From: Nissabacter sp. SGAir0207
GTDB taxonomy: Bacteria; Pseudomonadota; Gammaproteobacteria; Enterobacterales; Enterobacteriaceae
NCBI RefSeq assembly: GCF_005491205.1
Contig: NZ_CP028035.1
Coordinates: 3,782,001-3,846,000 of the forward strand
Reading direction: 5' to 3'
Length of the DNA stretch: 64,000 bases
Shown here: piece after piece, positions 43,868 through 51,784 of the stretch
Layout: each line of letters starts with the position of its first letter
Position numbering within the stretch: the first letter of the stretch is position 1
Position numbers and translations under genes: made by a program
Notes under the pieces: generated by a model
Database searches by the model: none
Seen by the model: the letters and a program-made list of their open reading frames with translations, nothing else
What the model was told of the DNA's origin: nothing

Positions 43868-44294
43868 TCCGCGCATTGGCGACGTGTTCCCCCTGCCCGC
43901 CTACGCGACCTCCGGCTCTGCCGGCCTGGATCTGCGCGCCTGTCTGGATGCCCCGATTGAGCTGGCACCGGGCCAGACCACCCTGTTGCCGACCGGGCTG
44001 GCGATCCATATCGCTGATGCCTCGCTGGCAGCGGTTATCCTGCCGCGCTCCGGCCTTGGCCATAAGCATGGCGTGGTGCTGGGCAATCTGGTGGGCCTGA
44101 TTGATTCTGACTATCAGGGCCAGTTGATGGTATCGGTATGGAACCGCAGCCAGACCGCCTTCACCATTGAGCCGGGCGAGCGCGTGGCGCAGATGGTGTT
44201 TGTGCCGGTGGTTCAGGCGGAGTTCAATCTGGTTGAGTCGTTTGACAGCAGTGTGCGGGGCGAAGGCGGTTTCGGACATTCAGGACGCCAATAA
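43836..44294 (+). CDS. dut: dUTP diphosphatase
   Basis: A 152-residue homotrimeric enzyme hydrolysing dUTP to dUMP, preventing uracil incorporation and supplying dTMP synthesis. All five dUTPase motifs are visible: [39 protein letters not shown] and the C-terminal P-loop-like [10 protein letters not shown]. The start [13 protein letters not shown] matches E. coli. It starts inside the coaBC 3' end. Confidence 0.97.
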   Translation: MMKKIDVKILDPRIGDVFPLPAYATSGSAGLDLRACLDAPIELAPGQTTLLPTGLAIHIADASLAAVILPRSGLGHKHGVVLGNLVGLIDSDYQGQLMVSVWNRSQTAFTIEPGERVAQMVFVPVVQAEFNLVESFDSSVRGEGGFGHSGRQ

Positions 44295-44459
44295 GAACCT
44301 GTTCAACATCGCGGGCGACCGCGATATTGCACAGATCCTTACCTAAACACTTCTCCACTCGCACCCGTCGTTTTTACGAAGCCGCTGGTTTTTCCCACCA
44401 GCCGGCGCGGGTGTGGGTTTTCGTTTATTACGCCGTTGTTAGCAAGGGTCTATCAGGAT

Positions 44460-45053
44460 ATGGCAGCAAGAGAGAGTAAAAGGAACCGGCGCGAAGAGAT
44501 ATTGCAGGCACTGGCCCACATGCTGGAGTCGAGCGATGGCAGCCAGCGCATCACCACCGCCAAGCTGGCCGCGACTGTCGGCGTGTCAGAAGCCGCGCTT
44601 TACCGGCACTTTCCCAGCAAAACCAAAATGTTCGATAGCTTGATCGAGTTCATCGAAGATACCCTGATGAGCCGCATCAACCTCATTTTGCAGGATGAGA
44701 AAGAGACATTTAATCGGCTTCGTCTGATTTTGCTCTTAATTTTGGGTTTTGCTGAACGTAACCCAGGATTGACCCGCATCATGACTGGCCACGCGCTGAT
44801 GTTTGAGCAGGATCGGTTGCAGGGACGAATCAACCAGCTGTTTGAGCGCATTGAGACCCAGCTGCGTCAGGTGCTGCGCGAGCGCAAATTGCGCGAGGGC
44901 ACGGCCTTCAGTAGTGATGAGGCGCTGTTGGTGAGCCAGATTCTGGCGCTTTGCGAGGGGATGCTCTCCCGCTATGTCCGTTCGGAGTTCCGTTACCGTC
45001 CGACGCAGGATTTCGAGACCCGCTGGCCGCTGATTGCCAGCCAGCTGCAATAA
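44460..45053 (+). CDS. slmA: Nucleoid occlusion factor SlmA
   Basis: A 197-residue TetR-family protein with N-terminal helix-turn-helix ([25 protein letters not shown]) that binds SBS sites on the chromosome and blocks FtsZ ring assembly over the nucleoid. The start [15 protein letters not shown] resembles E. coli SlmA; an AGGA sits unusually close to the ATG, and a TTG eight codons upstream is an alternative. The 165 bp after dut hold only a weak hairpin region. Confidence 0.95.
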   Translation: MAARESKRNRREEILQALAHMLESSDGSQRITTAKLAATVGVSEAALYRHFPSKTKMFDSLIEFIEDTLMSRINLILQDEKETFNRLRLILLLILGFAERNPGLTRIMTGHALMFEQDRLQGRINQLFERIETQLRQVLRERKLREGTAFSSDEALLVSQILALCEGMLSRYVRSEFRYRPTQDFETRWPLIASQLQ

Positions 45054-45077
45054 AAAAGGGCCTGATGGCCCTTTTTA
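45052..45077. terminator. Bidirectional terminator slmA/pyrE
   Basis: AAAAAGGGCC-TGAT-GGCCCTTTTT between convergent stop codons, with A and T runs on both sides. Confidence 0.92.
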
Positions 45078-45087
45078 TTTGCCGCCG

Positions 45088-45729
45088 TTATACGCCGTAC
45101 TGTTGGCGATAGGCACGCACCGCGGCCAGGTGGTCAGCCATTTCCGGCTTCTCTTCCAGATAGGTGACCAGATCTTGCAGGGTAATGATGGAGATGACGT
45201 GGCACTGGTAGTCGCGCTCCACTTCCTGAATGGCGGAGAGTTCGGCGCGGCCACGCTCCTGACGGTCGAGGGAGATGAGTACACCTGCCAGTGAGGCACC
45301 CTGGGCGCTGATGATCTCCATCGACTCACGGATGGCGGTGCCAGCGGTGATCACATCGTCCACCAGCATCACCCGGCCCTGCAACGGGCTGCCCACCAGC
45401 GAACCGCCTTCGCCATGATCCTTGGCCTCTTTGCGGTTGAAGCAGTAAGGCACGTCGCGCTCATGGTGCTCTGACAGCGCGATCGCCGTGGTGGTGGCAA
45501 TCGGGATGCCTTTATAGGCCGGGCCGAACAGCAGATCGAACTCGATGCCGGAGTCCACCAGCGCCTCCGCATAGAAACGCCCCAACAGCGCCAAATCGCG
45601 CCCGGTATTGAACAGGCCGGCGTTAAAGAAGTAGGGGCTGGTGCGGCCCGATTTCAGGGTAAATTCGCCGAACTTCAATACCTGCTTGTTAAGCGCGAAC
45701 TCAATAAACTTGCGCTGGTAGGCTTTCAT
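45088..45729 (-). CDS. pyrE: Orotate phosphoribosyltransferase
   Basis: A 213-residue type I PRTase forming orotidine 5'-monophosphate from orotate and PRPP. The PRPP-binding motif [14 protein letters not shown] and [16 protein letters not shown] are present. A GAGGAG ribosome site lies just upstream. It follows rph, with an attenuator hairpin between, the arrangement through which UTP level controls pyrE in E. coli. Confidence 0.97.
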   Translation of the reverse strand: MKAYQRKFIEFALNKQVLKFGEFTLKSGRTSPYFFNAGLFNTGRDLALLGRFYAEALVDSGIEFDLLFGPAYKGIPIATTTAIALSEHHERDVPYCFNRKEAKDHGEGGSLVGSPLQGRVMLVDDVITAGTAIRESMEIISAQGASLAGVLISLDRQERGRAELSAIQEVERDYQCHVISIITLQDLVTYLEEKPEMADHLAAVRAYRQQYGV

Positions 45730-45777
45730 CGATCTCTCCTCGTTAATTCCTGATCACATGTACCGGCCATCGGCCCA

Positions 45778-45803
45778 TAAAAAAGGCGACTTATCGTCGC
45801 CTT
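45778..45803 (-). promoter_or_regulatory. pyrE attenuator (rph-pyrE intergenic)
   Basis: On the minus strand, 8 nt after the rph stop codon, AAGGCGAC-GATAA-GTCGCCTT is followed by T4-T6. In E. coli the same hairpin terminates rph-pyrE transcripts unless ribosomes translating the rph end follow RNA polymerase closely, as happens when UTP is scarce. Confidence 0.85.
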
Positions 45804-45810
45804 AAAAAAT

Positions 45811-46527
45811 TTATTGTCCCAACGCCGCTTTCTGCGCCTCGAAAATGGTTTCGATCCCTCCGCGCGCCAGCGCCAGCAGGGAGAGCAGCTCCTCATGGCT
45901 GAACGGCTCGCCCTCGGCGGTGCCCTGCACCTCGATCATGCGGCCATCTTCCGTCATCACGACGTTCATGTCGGTTTCTGCGGCGGAGTCTTCCACGTAC
46001 TCCAGGTCACAGAGCGCCTCACCCTTCACGATACCCACAGACACCGCGGCAACCATGCCCTTCATCGGGTTGGCTTTCAGCTTGCCTGCGGCCACCAGCG
46101 CATTCAGCGCGTCGGCCAGCGCCACGCAGGCACCGGTAATGGACGCGGTGCGGGTGCCGCCATCGGCCTGCAACACGTCGCAGTCCAGGGTGATGGTGAA
46201 CTCACCCAGTTTTTTCAAATCGACCGCCGCGCGCAGGGAGCGGGCGATCAGGCGCTGGATCTCCAGCGTACGGCCGCCCTGCTTGCCCTTGGCCGCTTCA
46301 CGCGGGTTACGGGTATGGGTAGAGCGCGGCAACATGCCATATTCGGCGGTGATCCAACCCTGGCCCTGACCCTTCAGGAAGCGCGGCACGCCCTCTTCGA
46401 CAGTGGCAGTGCACAGCACTTTGGTCTCACCAAACTCCACCAGTACCGAACCTTCGGCATGTTTTGTGTAGTGGCGGGTAAGGGTGACGGGGCGCACCTG
46501 TTGTGCATTACGGCCTGCTGGACGCAT
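45811..46527 (-). CDS. rph: Ribonuclease PH
   Basis: A full-length 238-residue phosphorolytic 3'-5' exoribonuclease that trims tRNA and rRNA 3' ends. Typical segments are [20 protein letters not shown], phosphate-binding [37 protein letters not shown]. Unlike E. coli K-12, where rph has a frameshift, this copy is intact. The start at 46527 matches the family; the 7-codon extension upstream is rejected. It is divergent from yicC. Confidence 0.97.
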   Translation of the reverse strand: MRPAGRNAQQVRPVTLTRHYTKHAEGSVLVEFGETKVLCTATVEEGVPRFLKGQGQGWITAEYGMLPRSTHTRNPREAAKGKQGGRTLEIQRLIARSLRAAVDLKKLGEFTITLDCDVLQADGGTRTASITGACVALADALNALVAAGKLKANPMKGMVAAVSVGIVKGEALCDLEYVEDSAAETDMNVVMTEDGRMIEVQGTAEGEPFSHEELLSLLALARGGIETIFEAQKAALGQ

Positions 46528-46653
46528 GGATTGATCTCCGGCTAGCAAATCTTAGTTGGCTGCGCATTATACGGGCTTCGCGAGGTAATGCCTATCATGA
46601 GCGATGGGCCACGGCTATAATCCCCCCATCTTTACATTTATGGGGACGCACAT

Positions 46654-47517
46654 ATGATCCGCAGCATGACCGCCTACGCCCGGCGTGAGACCAAGGGTAA
46701 CTGGGGCAGCGCCGCCTGGGAACTTCGTTCCGTGAATCAGCGCTATCTGGAGACCTACATCCGCCTGCCGGAGCAGTTCCGCGGGCTGGAGCCTGTCATC
46801 CGGGAACGTATCCGCGCACGCCTGACCCGCGGCAAAATCGAATGCAACCTGCGCTTTGAGCTGGACCCCAGCGCCCAGAGCAGCATGGTGCTGAACGAGA
46901 AACTGGCCAAACAGCTGGTGGAAGCCGCCAACTGGGTCAAGATGCAGAGTGACGAGGGCGAGATCAACCCGATGGATATCCTGCGCTGGCCGGGCGTGAT
47001 GTCTGCTGAGGAGCAGGATCTCGATGCCATCAGCGCTGAACTGCTGAAAGCACTGGACGGCGCACTGGATGATTTCATCGCCGCCCGCGAGAGCGAAGGT
47101 GCCGCGCTGAAGACCCTGATTGAGCAGCGCCTGAACGGCGTCAGCGCCGAAGTAACCAAAGTGCGCGCCCAGATGCCCAACATCCTGCAATGGCAGCGCG
47201 AGCGTCTGGTCAGCAAACTGGAAGAGGCGGAAGTCCAACTGGAAAACAACCGTCTGGAGCAGGAGCTGGTGCTGATGGCACAGCGCGTGGACGTGGCGGA
47301 AGAGCTGGACCGCCTGGAAGCGCACGTGAAAGAGACGCATAAAATCCTGAAGAAAGAGGAAGCGGTAGGCCGCCGCCTCGACTTCATGATGCAGGAGTTC
47401 AACCGCGAGTCGAACACCCTGGCATCAAAATCGATCAATGCCGACGTCACCACCTCCGCCATCGAGCTGAAAGTGCTGATCGAGCAGATGCGTGAGCAGA
47501 TACAGAATATCGAGTAA
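46654..47517 (+). CDS. yicC: YicC-family endoribonuclease
   Basis: A 287-residue protein with the YicC start MIRSMTAYARRETKGNWGSA and the DUF1732 C-terminus (GRRLDFMMQEFNRESNTLASKS, EMREQIQNIE-type end LIEQMREQIQNIE). Recent work describes YicC as an endoribonuclease involved in sRNA decay. Its last 21 bases (47497-47517) are the left attachment repeat of the downstream satellite: integration replaced the original tail, and the element restored the same six final residues and a TAA stop instead of TGA. Confidence 0.95.
   Translation: MIRSMTAYARRETKGNWGSAAWELRSVNQRYLETYIRLPEQFRGLEPVIRERIRARLTRGKIECNLRFELDPSAQSSMVLNEKLAKQLVEAANWVKMQSDEGEINPMDILRWPGVMSAEEQDLDAISAELLKALDGALDDFIAARESEGAALKTLIEQRLNGVSAEVTKVRAQMPNILQWQRERLVSKLEEAEVQLENNRLEQELVLMAQRVDVAEELDRLEAHVKETHKILKKEEAVGRRLDFMMQEFNRESNTLASKSINADVTTSAIELKVLIEQMREQIQNIE
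47497..47517 (+). repeat. attL direct repeat
   Basis: CAGATACAGAATATCGAGTAA, in two parts CAGATACAGAATAT and CGAGTAA, ends yicC. It repeats at 58791-58811 with two substitutions (C/T and A/G), giving the identity core CAGATACAGAATAT where crossover probably happens. Confidence 0.85.
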
Positions 47518-47551
47518 CTTCTCATCAGTTTTCATATGACTTCATAATGAC

Positions 47552-47580
47552 AATAAAACCCGTAGCTTACGGGTTTTATT
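47552..47580. terminator. Element-borne terminator behind yicC
   Basis: A perfect 13-bp stem AATAAAACCCGTA / TACGGGTTTTATT with a 3-nt loop. It lies inside the element, 34 nt after the restored yicC stop, and insulates yicC from int in both directions. Confidence 0.88.
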
Positions 47581-47626
47581 GTCTCATCAAGAATCATCAC
47601 TTCTCGCAAAATCTCCCGCTTTTACT

Positions 47627-47676
47627 GTACCATCTGGTGTACCAATTACCCCTTTAACCGTTATCGGTTTGGTACA
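47627..47676. promoter_or_regulatory. Left integrase arm-type sites
   Basis: Two GTACCA repeats start 12 bp apart (47627 and 47639), and an inverted copy TTGGTACA lies at 47669-47676, just before the int ribosome site. The same pair with the same 12-bp spacing recurs near attR. They look like arm-binding sites of the integrase, the inverted one possibly autoregulatory. Confidence 0.55.
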
Positions 47677-47686
47677 AGCAGGTAGA

Positions 47687-48907
47687 ATGGGAAAGCTATC
47701 AGACATACAGATAAAAGCCTGGCTCAGGTCTCAAGAACGCTTTGAAGGACGTTCTGACGGAAACGGATTGTACCTGTGCTACCGCAAGGAGTTTTCAATA
47801 CCCAAGTGGCGCTTTCGCTACAGCTACGGAGGCAAAGCACGCGCGATGTGGATCGGTTCGTATGGGGATCTGTCCTTAGCGAAAGCGCGCGAACGGGCCA
47901 GAGAGCTATCGGCAAGGGTAGCTTTAGGCTATGACGTTGCCGGAGAGAAGCAGGAGCGTAAAGCCTCTACGCTTGCCAAAATCGAGAAAGAGAAGAATGC
48001 TCGTCGTGTTTCTGACCTTGCGCTTGAGTACTATGAGAAACAAATTGTTGGACGCTGGAAACACCCCGATATTCTTCGCAGACGCATTGAAAAAGACATT
48101 AATCCTCACATAGGCAACATAAAGGTAGAAGACGTTAAGCCCGGGGATATTGATATGATGTTACAGAGCATCGTTCAACGAGGCGCGCCAACTATCGCTA
48201 ATGATGTTTTACGTTGGATAAAGCGCATATTTAACTATGGCATAAAACGTCACTATTTGAGTGTTAACCCAGCAGCAGCCTTTGATAACAATGATGCAGG
48301 TGGCCAGGAAAAATCCAGGGACCGTTTTCTTTCAGAAGAAGAGATTACGCTACTTTTCCGCGCGATGAAAATAGCTAAAGGCTTTAGCCGACAAAATGAA
48401 ATAACTTTTAAATTACTTTTACTTCTTTGCTGTAGGAAAATGGAACTGTGTTCGGCCAAATGGGAAGATTTTAATCTTGAAGAAGGCATCTGGTATTTAA
48501 AAAATACTAAAAATGGCGATAATTTGGATATTCCTCTCCCTAAATTATCTTTGGTTTGGCTGAATGAGCTAAAGCAACTCTCTTTAGGCAGTGAATGGGT
48601 TCTCCCTGCAAGAAAGATGCAGAACAGGATGATACCTCATATTGCAGAGAGCACCCTTCCCGTAGCGCTGGCAAAGCTTAAACCGCATATGGAGGGAGTT
48701 GAAGGCTTTACTATCCACGACTTCAGGCGAACCGCCAGAACACATCTGGCCTTTTTAGGTATCGACCCAGTGGTGGCAGAGCGTTGTCTTAACCATCGTA
48801 TCAAAGGCGTTGAAGGTATTTACAACCGACATAATTACTTTAATGAAAGAAAATTGGCGTTAGATAAAATGGCTGATTTTCTGGCTAAAATAGAGGCGGC
48901 AGTATAA
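47687..48907 (+). CDS. int: P4-type tyrosine integrase
   Basis: A 406-residue site-specific recombinase. The N-terminal DUF4102-like arm-binding domain (MGKLSDIQIKAWLR, GNGLYLCYRKEFSIPKWRFR, IGSYGDLSLAKARERAREL) precedes a core-binding SAM-like domain and the catalytic domain with R250 (LCCRKMELC), H344-x-x-R347 (TIHDFRRTARTHLA), H370 (RCLNH) and nucleophile Y379 (GIYNRHNY). The ATG at 47687 with AGGT upstream is preferred; a TTG 36 codons earlier would extend through the arm-site repeats. It probably recombines the yicC 3' end with attP. Its stop overlaps the next gene (TAATG). Confidence 0.92.
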   Translation: MGKLSDIQIKAWLRSQERFEGRSDGNGLYLCYRKEFSIPKWRFRYSYGGKARAMWIGSYGDLSLAKARERARELSARVALGYDVAGEKQERKASTLAKIEKEKNARRVSDLALEYYEKQIVGRWKHPDILRRRIEKDINPHIGNIKVEDVKPGDIDMMLQSIVQRGAPTIANDVLRWIKRIFNYGIKRHYLSVNPAAAFDNNDAGGQEKSRDRFLSEEEITLLFRAMKIAKGFSRQNEITFKLLLLLCCRKMELCSAKWEDFNLEEGIWYLKNTKNGDNLDIPLPKLSLVWLNELKQLSLGSEWVLPARKMQNRMIPHIAESTLPVALAKLKPHMEGVEGFTIHDFRRTARTHLAFLGIDPVVAERCLNHRIKGVEGIYNRHNYFNERKLALDKMADFLAKIEAAV

Positions 48908-49617
48908 TGCATTTTAGTTTCTCAAAGGGTAGCGCCATTGAAAGGCTAACTCACTACCCTCAAATTGAAATAAAGGAGTTAGCAAGGGCATTAGCTAATG
49001 TTGATCCTAACATCAGAAACGATGATTTACCGGAAGATAAAACCCGCATCATTGGGGCCTATTGTGATTATCTTATTAGGGTTAACAGGAATTTATACGC
49101 CTTCCTTAAATCGCAAGGAAAGCAAAAGGAATTGGATCTATTTTACCCAAAACCTATCGCAACCAATTGCCCCATAGAGGCAACGATCCTTTTCTCATCG
49201 TGTTTTATCCTCCTTGAGGAAGATGTAACTCCAGCTGTTCTGGTAGAAAGATGCATTCAATCTCTAAGTCAAATATATAAGAGATATGGAGAAGCACTCG
49301 TTTTCCAGTGTGGTGGAGAGAAAGCGCTTCTAATCGCTAAAGAAAATGCTCAGGATAAGCGTGGCGCCCATAAAAAAAATGAGGAAAATGCATCGCTTCA
49401 TAAGATTATAGGTTTGCTCGCGATCAATCTTGCTATGGAGAAATCGGCCAGTGGATCGACGAAGTGGATTAATAAAGCCGGTTATCCAAGCATTGAGCCT
49501 TTGCACAAGCTATTAAGCGACTATGCAGAATCAAACGGCATAAGCCAAAAGGGGATGGGTAAATCTTCTTTTTACGACAAGTTGCGGGCGTCGCTTACCT
49601 CACTCTATGACGAGTAA
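48907..49617 (+). CDS. Unknown protein coupled to the integrase
   Basis: A 236-residue AT-rich gene starting on the last base of int (TAATG), so it is probably translated together with it. No known domain is recognised. It is mainly helical and charged, with a Cys/Phe-rich hydrophobic patch (EATILFSSCFILLEED) near the middle, a Lys/Asn linker, and a C-terminal part (PLHKLLSDYAESNGISQKGMG then SSFYDKLRASL) that resembles a helix-turn-helix-like tail. A recombination accessory factor, replication factor or defence component are all possible; none is shown. Confidence 0.75.
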   Translation: MHFSFSKGSAIERLTHYPQIEIKELARALANVDPNIRNDDLPEDKTRIIGAYCDYLIRVNRNLYAFLKSQGKQKELDLFYPKPIATNCPIEATILFSSCFILLEEDVTPAVLVERCIQSLSQIYKRYGEALVFQCGGEKALLIAKENAQDKRGAHKKNEENASLHKIIGLLAINLAMEKSASGSTKWINKAGYPSIEPLHKLLSDYAESNGISQKGMGKSSFYDKLRASLTSLYDE

Positions 49618-49693
49618 TGATGCTTTAGCGCCTGGCTTCAGGATGCCTTGACATCATGTCCGGTATCGAAATGTGCCAAACAATACCTTTGTA

Positions 49694-49794
49694 TTGCCTA
49701 CATTTGCCTTTCAGTTGCCAATATTAGCCATTAATGTTGAACCTATGAGTATATAAAGGGCAATGAGGGGCAATGAGGGGCAATGAGGGGCAAT
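49694..49794. repeat. Phased TTGCC / GGCAA repeat array
   Basis: TTGCC occurs at 49694, 49704 and 49715, with a variant TAGCC at 49725 (spacings 10, 11, 10). After a 28-bp gap the motif returns in reverse as GGGCAATGAG tandem units starting at 49758, 49768, 49778 and 49788 (spacing 10, last copy partial). Both halves keep one face of the helix, as expected for cooperative binding of one protein to an inverted array. Confidence 0.75.
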
Positions 49795-49873
49795 CTAATC
49801 CCCTTTCAAATAAGGCACTTATAAATCATAAGCTTAAAAGTTTCACCCTTATCTCTTTAACAGTAATGAATCG

Positions 49874-49936
49874 GTGGAATTCACTTTTTTTAGTGGAATT
49901 TTGATTTTCTTAATGGAATTCCATTTTCAGTGGAAT
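49874..49936. repeat. TGGAAT repeats upstream of alpA
   Basis: GTGGAAT at 49874, GTGGAATT at 49893, ATGGAATT at 49913 (within the palindrome TGGAATTCCA) and GTGGAAT at 49930, spaced 17-20 bp, about two helical turns. They end about 65 bp before alpA and are candidate AlpA/Vis operator sites. Confidence 0.6.
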
Positions 49937-50002
49937 ACATCAATGTATCTCCGTTAGTCTCATCCCACCTCAATAGTAATCAATGAGATAGGAGATCCTG
50001 CT

Positions 50003-50209
50003 TTGAATCAAACGCCCTACGGAATCATCCCCGAAACCGGGTTTGTCAGACAAAAACAGTTAATGCATTGCCTGCCGTTTTCGTCAGCAACGCTATGGAG
50101 GCGGGTCGCATCTGGATCGTTTCCAAAGCCAATAAAAATTTCCGCTCGTATTACTGCCTGGCGCGCCGAGGAGGTAAAAGAATGGATAGGCCAACAGCGT
50201 GCGCATTGA
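50003..50209 (+). CDS. alpA: AlpA-family transcriptional regulator
   Basis: A 68-residue excisionase/MerR-like DNA-binding protein: GFVRQKQLMHCLPFSSATLWRR is the helix-turn-helix, and VASGSFPKPIKISARITAW with RAEEVKEWI is the wing and C-terminal helix typical of AlpA and P4 Vis. Such proteins switch integrase expression and act as directionality factors. It begins with TTG; AGGAG 8 nt before makes this start convincing. It faces the RHH gene convergently. Confidence 0.9.
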   Translation: MNQTPYGIIPETGFVRQKQLMHCLPFSSATLWRRVASGSFPKPIKISARITAWRAEEVKEWIGQQRAH

Positions 50210-50240
50210 TAAATATGCGGCGACGAGTCACCGCAAAACA

Positions 50241-50429
50241 TCATCCTTTAGGTTCAATACCACGACGCTTAAGTTCTTGTCTGGCAACCTCTTTAAACCA
50301 GTTACCGAGTGTAGTTTGGTCTTTGGCTGCTTCGAGATCGAGTTGCTCTCTTAGTTCAGGGTTAATGCGGATCTGAAAGGTCGGCGACTTGCCGCCAGTT
50401 TTAGGAGTGCGATCTTTTGCTCTTGACAT
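50241..50429 (-). CDS. Ribbon-helix-helix (Arc/CopG-like) repressor
   Basis: A 62-residue protein. PTFQIRINPELREQLDLEAAKDQTTLGNWFKEVARQELKR, in pieces, has the RHH pattern: a short beta strand (TFQIRI) followed by two helices. A basic N-terminal tail precedes it. It is the only reverse-strand gene of the satellite, and its promoter region carries palindromic operators, suggesting autorepression and control of the rightward genes; it could be the lysogeny-like repressor of the element. An antitoxin is an alternative, but no toxin gene is adjacent. Confidence 0.75.
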   Translation of the reverse strand: MSRAKDRTPKTGGKSPTFQIRINPELREQLDLEAAKDQTTLGNWFKEVARQELKRRGIEPKG

Positions 50430-50430
50430 T

Positions 50431-50474
50431 GTACGTACCTTTTACTTTAATAAGCGCTATAAGGTACGTACCTT
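50431..50474. promoter_or_regulatory. Operators of the RHH repressor
   Basis: A perfect 14-bp palindrome AAGGTACGTACCTT at 50461-50474, and a second copy of its right part, GTACGTACCTT, at 50431-50441, 33 bp (about three turns) away and flanking the likely promoter of the reverse-strand gene. A degenerate half site AAGGTAC follows near 50509. Confidence 0.65.
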
Positions 50475-50565
50475 ATACAACAAAGCATATGAAAACAAGC
50501 GGCTCTGTAAGGTACTCGCAATACCTCACAAAGCCTGACCACAAATGAACTTGGGAGTCACATAC

Positions 50566-50745
50566 ATGGCTACATCAAAGTGTACCTGGATCTTTGCCGC
50601 AATCAACCGTGCGCAGCGCTCCTGCCGCCCGGTGATGCTGCGGGTAACCGCGAACGACGAGCGCAGCGCCCGCCGTCGTCTGGCCGCCGATTACGTGCTG
50701 TTTTTTGCCGGTCGTCTGCCGTGTCGGGGAGGTCGTCATGCGTGA
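50566..50745 (+). CDS. Icd-like host cell-division inhibitor
   Basis: A 59-residue protein. The pattern [48 protein letters not shown] resembles the small Icd-like proteins common in P4-type satellites and related to P1 Icd, annotated as host cell-division inhibitors. The role is inferred by resemblance. GC content is much higher than in the preceding genes, marking a mosaic junction near 50.5 kb. It overlaps the next gene by 8 nt. Confidence 0.65.
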   Translation: MATSKCTWIFAAINRAQRSCRPVMLRVTANDERSARRRLAADYVLFFAGRLPCRGGRHA

Positions 50746-51094
50746 GTATCCGCAACCCGGCGAGCGCTGGCAGCATAAGCAGGGCTGGACGGTCTGTATT
50801 ATCCGCCTGACCGCCGCGCCCTTTGCCGTAGCGGCCGCCAACCCGGCGTTCAGCCACGAGGTGCTGTATCGCCACGACAGCGACGGCCAGCTAACGTCCG
50901 GCCCGCTGGCGTGGTTTGAGGCAAGCTATCAGCGTATCGCGGCGGCACCGCGCAAGCTGACCAAAGCCACCGGCGGTAAGGGCGGCTCCGGCCCCCTGTC
51001 CCTGCATCCGTCTGTGACGCTTATTCGCCCGCGTACCGCCGATGTCAGCCCACGCCCGACACCGGGCGCAGACCACTATTCGCGCTTTCTGTAA
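50738..51094 (+). CDS. Small satellite protein, unknown
   Basis: A 118-residue basic protein starting [33 protein letters not shown] in the middle; Pro-rich C-terminus ending HYSRFL. GGGGAGG lies 8 nt before the ATG, and the start overlaps the Icd-like gene. The N-terminal half (W/H/Y-rich, short beta strands predicted by eye) resembles small one-domain proteins of unknown function in satellite and prophage early regions. No function is assigned. Confidence 0.65.
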   Translation: MREYPQPGERWQHKQGWTVCIIRLTAAPFAVAAANPAFSHEVLYRHDSDGQLTSGPLAWFEASYQRIAAAPRKLTKATGGKGGSGPLSLHPSVTLIRPRTADVSPRPTPGADHYSRFL

Positions 51095-51125
51095 GCCGTA
51101 ACCGCATTCAGTAACGGAGTTATCC

Positions 51126-51404
51126 ATGAACACATCAAACGGGCAGCATGCTGCTCAGGGCCGCCCCTTGCCGTTAAACCGCCGTTTCTACGCCTACGGC
51201 CTGCCGGAAGACGCATTCGAGAAGCTGGAGCGGGCCAAGGACGCCTGCGACCTGCTGCAACAGCTGTTTGCGCAGCACCCGCAAAACGACGGCCTGCCGT
51301 TCGGCGGCAGCGTGCCGGGCGTGGCCGCGCTGATGGACTACCTGTACGCCGACCTGAAAGAGGTGGCGCGCCACTGTGCCCCGCTGACGGAGGCAAAGGT
51401 ATGA
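51126..51404 (+). CDS. Small satellite protein, unknown
   Basis: A 92-residue, mainly helical acidic protein (RFYAYGLPEDAFEKLERAKD, LLQQLFAQHP, GVAALMDYLYADLKEVARHC). No family is recognised with confidence. A GGAG site precedes the ATG and the stop overlaps the next start by 4 nt (ATGA), so it belongs to the replication-region operon. Confidence 0.7.
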   Translation: MNTSNGQHAAQGRPLPLNRRFYAYGLPEDAFEKLERAKDACDLLQQLFAQHPQNDGLPFGGSVPGVAALMDYLYADLKEVARHCAPLTEAKV

Positions 51405-51775
51405 ACCATCACGTATCGGTTTTCCCGGCGGAGCTGACCACCGCCCTGTACCGTCGCGCCATCGCTTCCGCCTGGCGGGAAAAGGTGCTGGCCAACACCG
51501 GCAGCGAGATTCTGGGGCCGCATAAGCTGTCGGTGGAGCGCATCGAAATGGCCGTCGCCCTGCACATTGAAAGCGTGATGGTGAACGAATATGGCGAGGC
51601 GCAGGGTGCCGCCGCCGCGCTGGCGCTCATGAGCGATATGGTGAGGCCGGAGCTGCTGACCGCGCCGCCGGTACTCACGGAGCGCGGCGTGCAGGTGATG
51701 ACGGAGCTGTATCAGGTATTACCGGCGGCCTTCGATGATTTTTGCGATACCGGCATTTCGCTGTACGACCGGTAA
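51401..51775 (+). CDS. Small satellite protein, P4-type early region
   Basis: A 124-residue helical protein (FPAELTTALYRRAIASAWRE, LSVERIEMAVALHIESVMVN, GVQVMTELYQVLPAAFDDFC). It resembles, by memory, a DUF-type protein found just upstream of the alpha primase in P4-like elements. It is coupled to the preceding gene by ATGA and ends 9 nt before the primase. The function is unknown. Confidence 0.7.
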   Translation: MNHHVSVFPAELTTALYRRAIASAWREKVLANTGSEILGPHKLSVERIEMAVALHIESVMVNEYGEAQGAAAALALMSDMVRPELLTAPPVLTERGVQVMTELYQVLPAAFDDFCDTGISLYDR

Positions 51776-51784
51776 GGGGGAGCC

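Larger units (their letters stand above)
49618..50002. other. Intergenic control region of the satellite
   Basis: 385 bp without a gene, AT-rich, between the integrase pair and alpA. It contains two helically phased repeat arrays (49694-49794 and 49874-49936, listed separately). The alpA ribosome site AGGAG is at 49990-49994. Confidence 0.7.

Noticed and set aside
46654..47517. yicC disrupted by the insertion
   Set aside because: The reading frame ends normally with QIQNIE and a stop codon, so the gene remains intact.
47200..47700. tRNA gene as attachment site of the satellite
   Set aside because: No cloverleaf or CCA-type tRNA end is present; the repeat is the yicC 3' end.
49758..49794. 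CRISPR array
   Set aside because: The units are 10 bp and strictly tandem without spacers, and no cas genes are present.
50241..50429. RHH gene as antitoxin of a toxin-antitoxin pair
   Set aside because: No toxin-sized partner is adjacent on the same strand; its operators and position fit a satellite repressor better.
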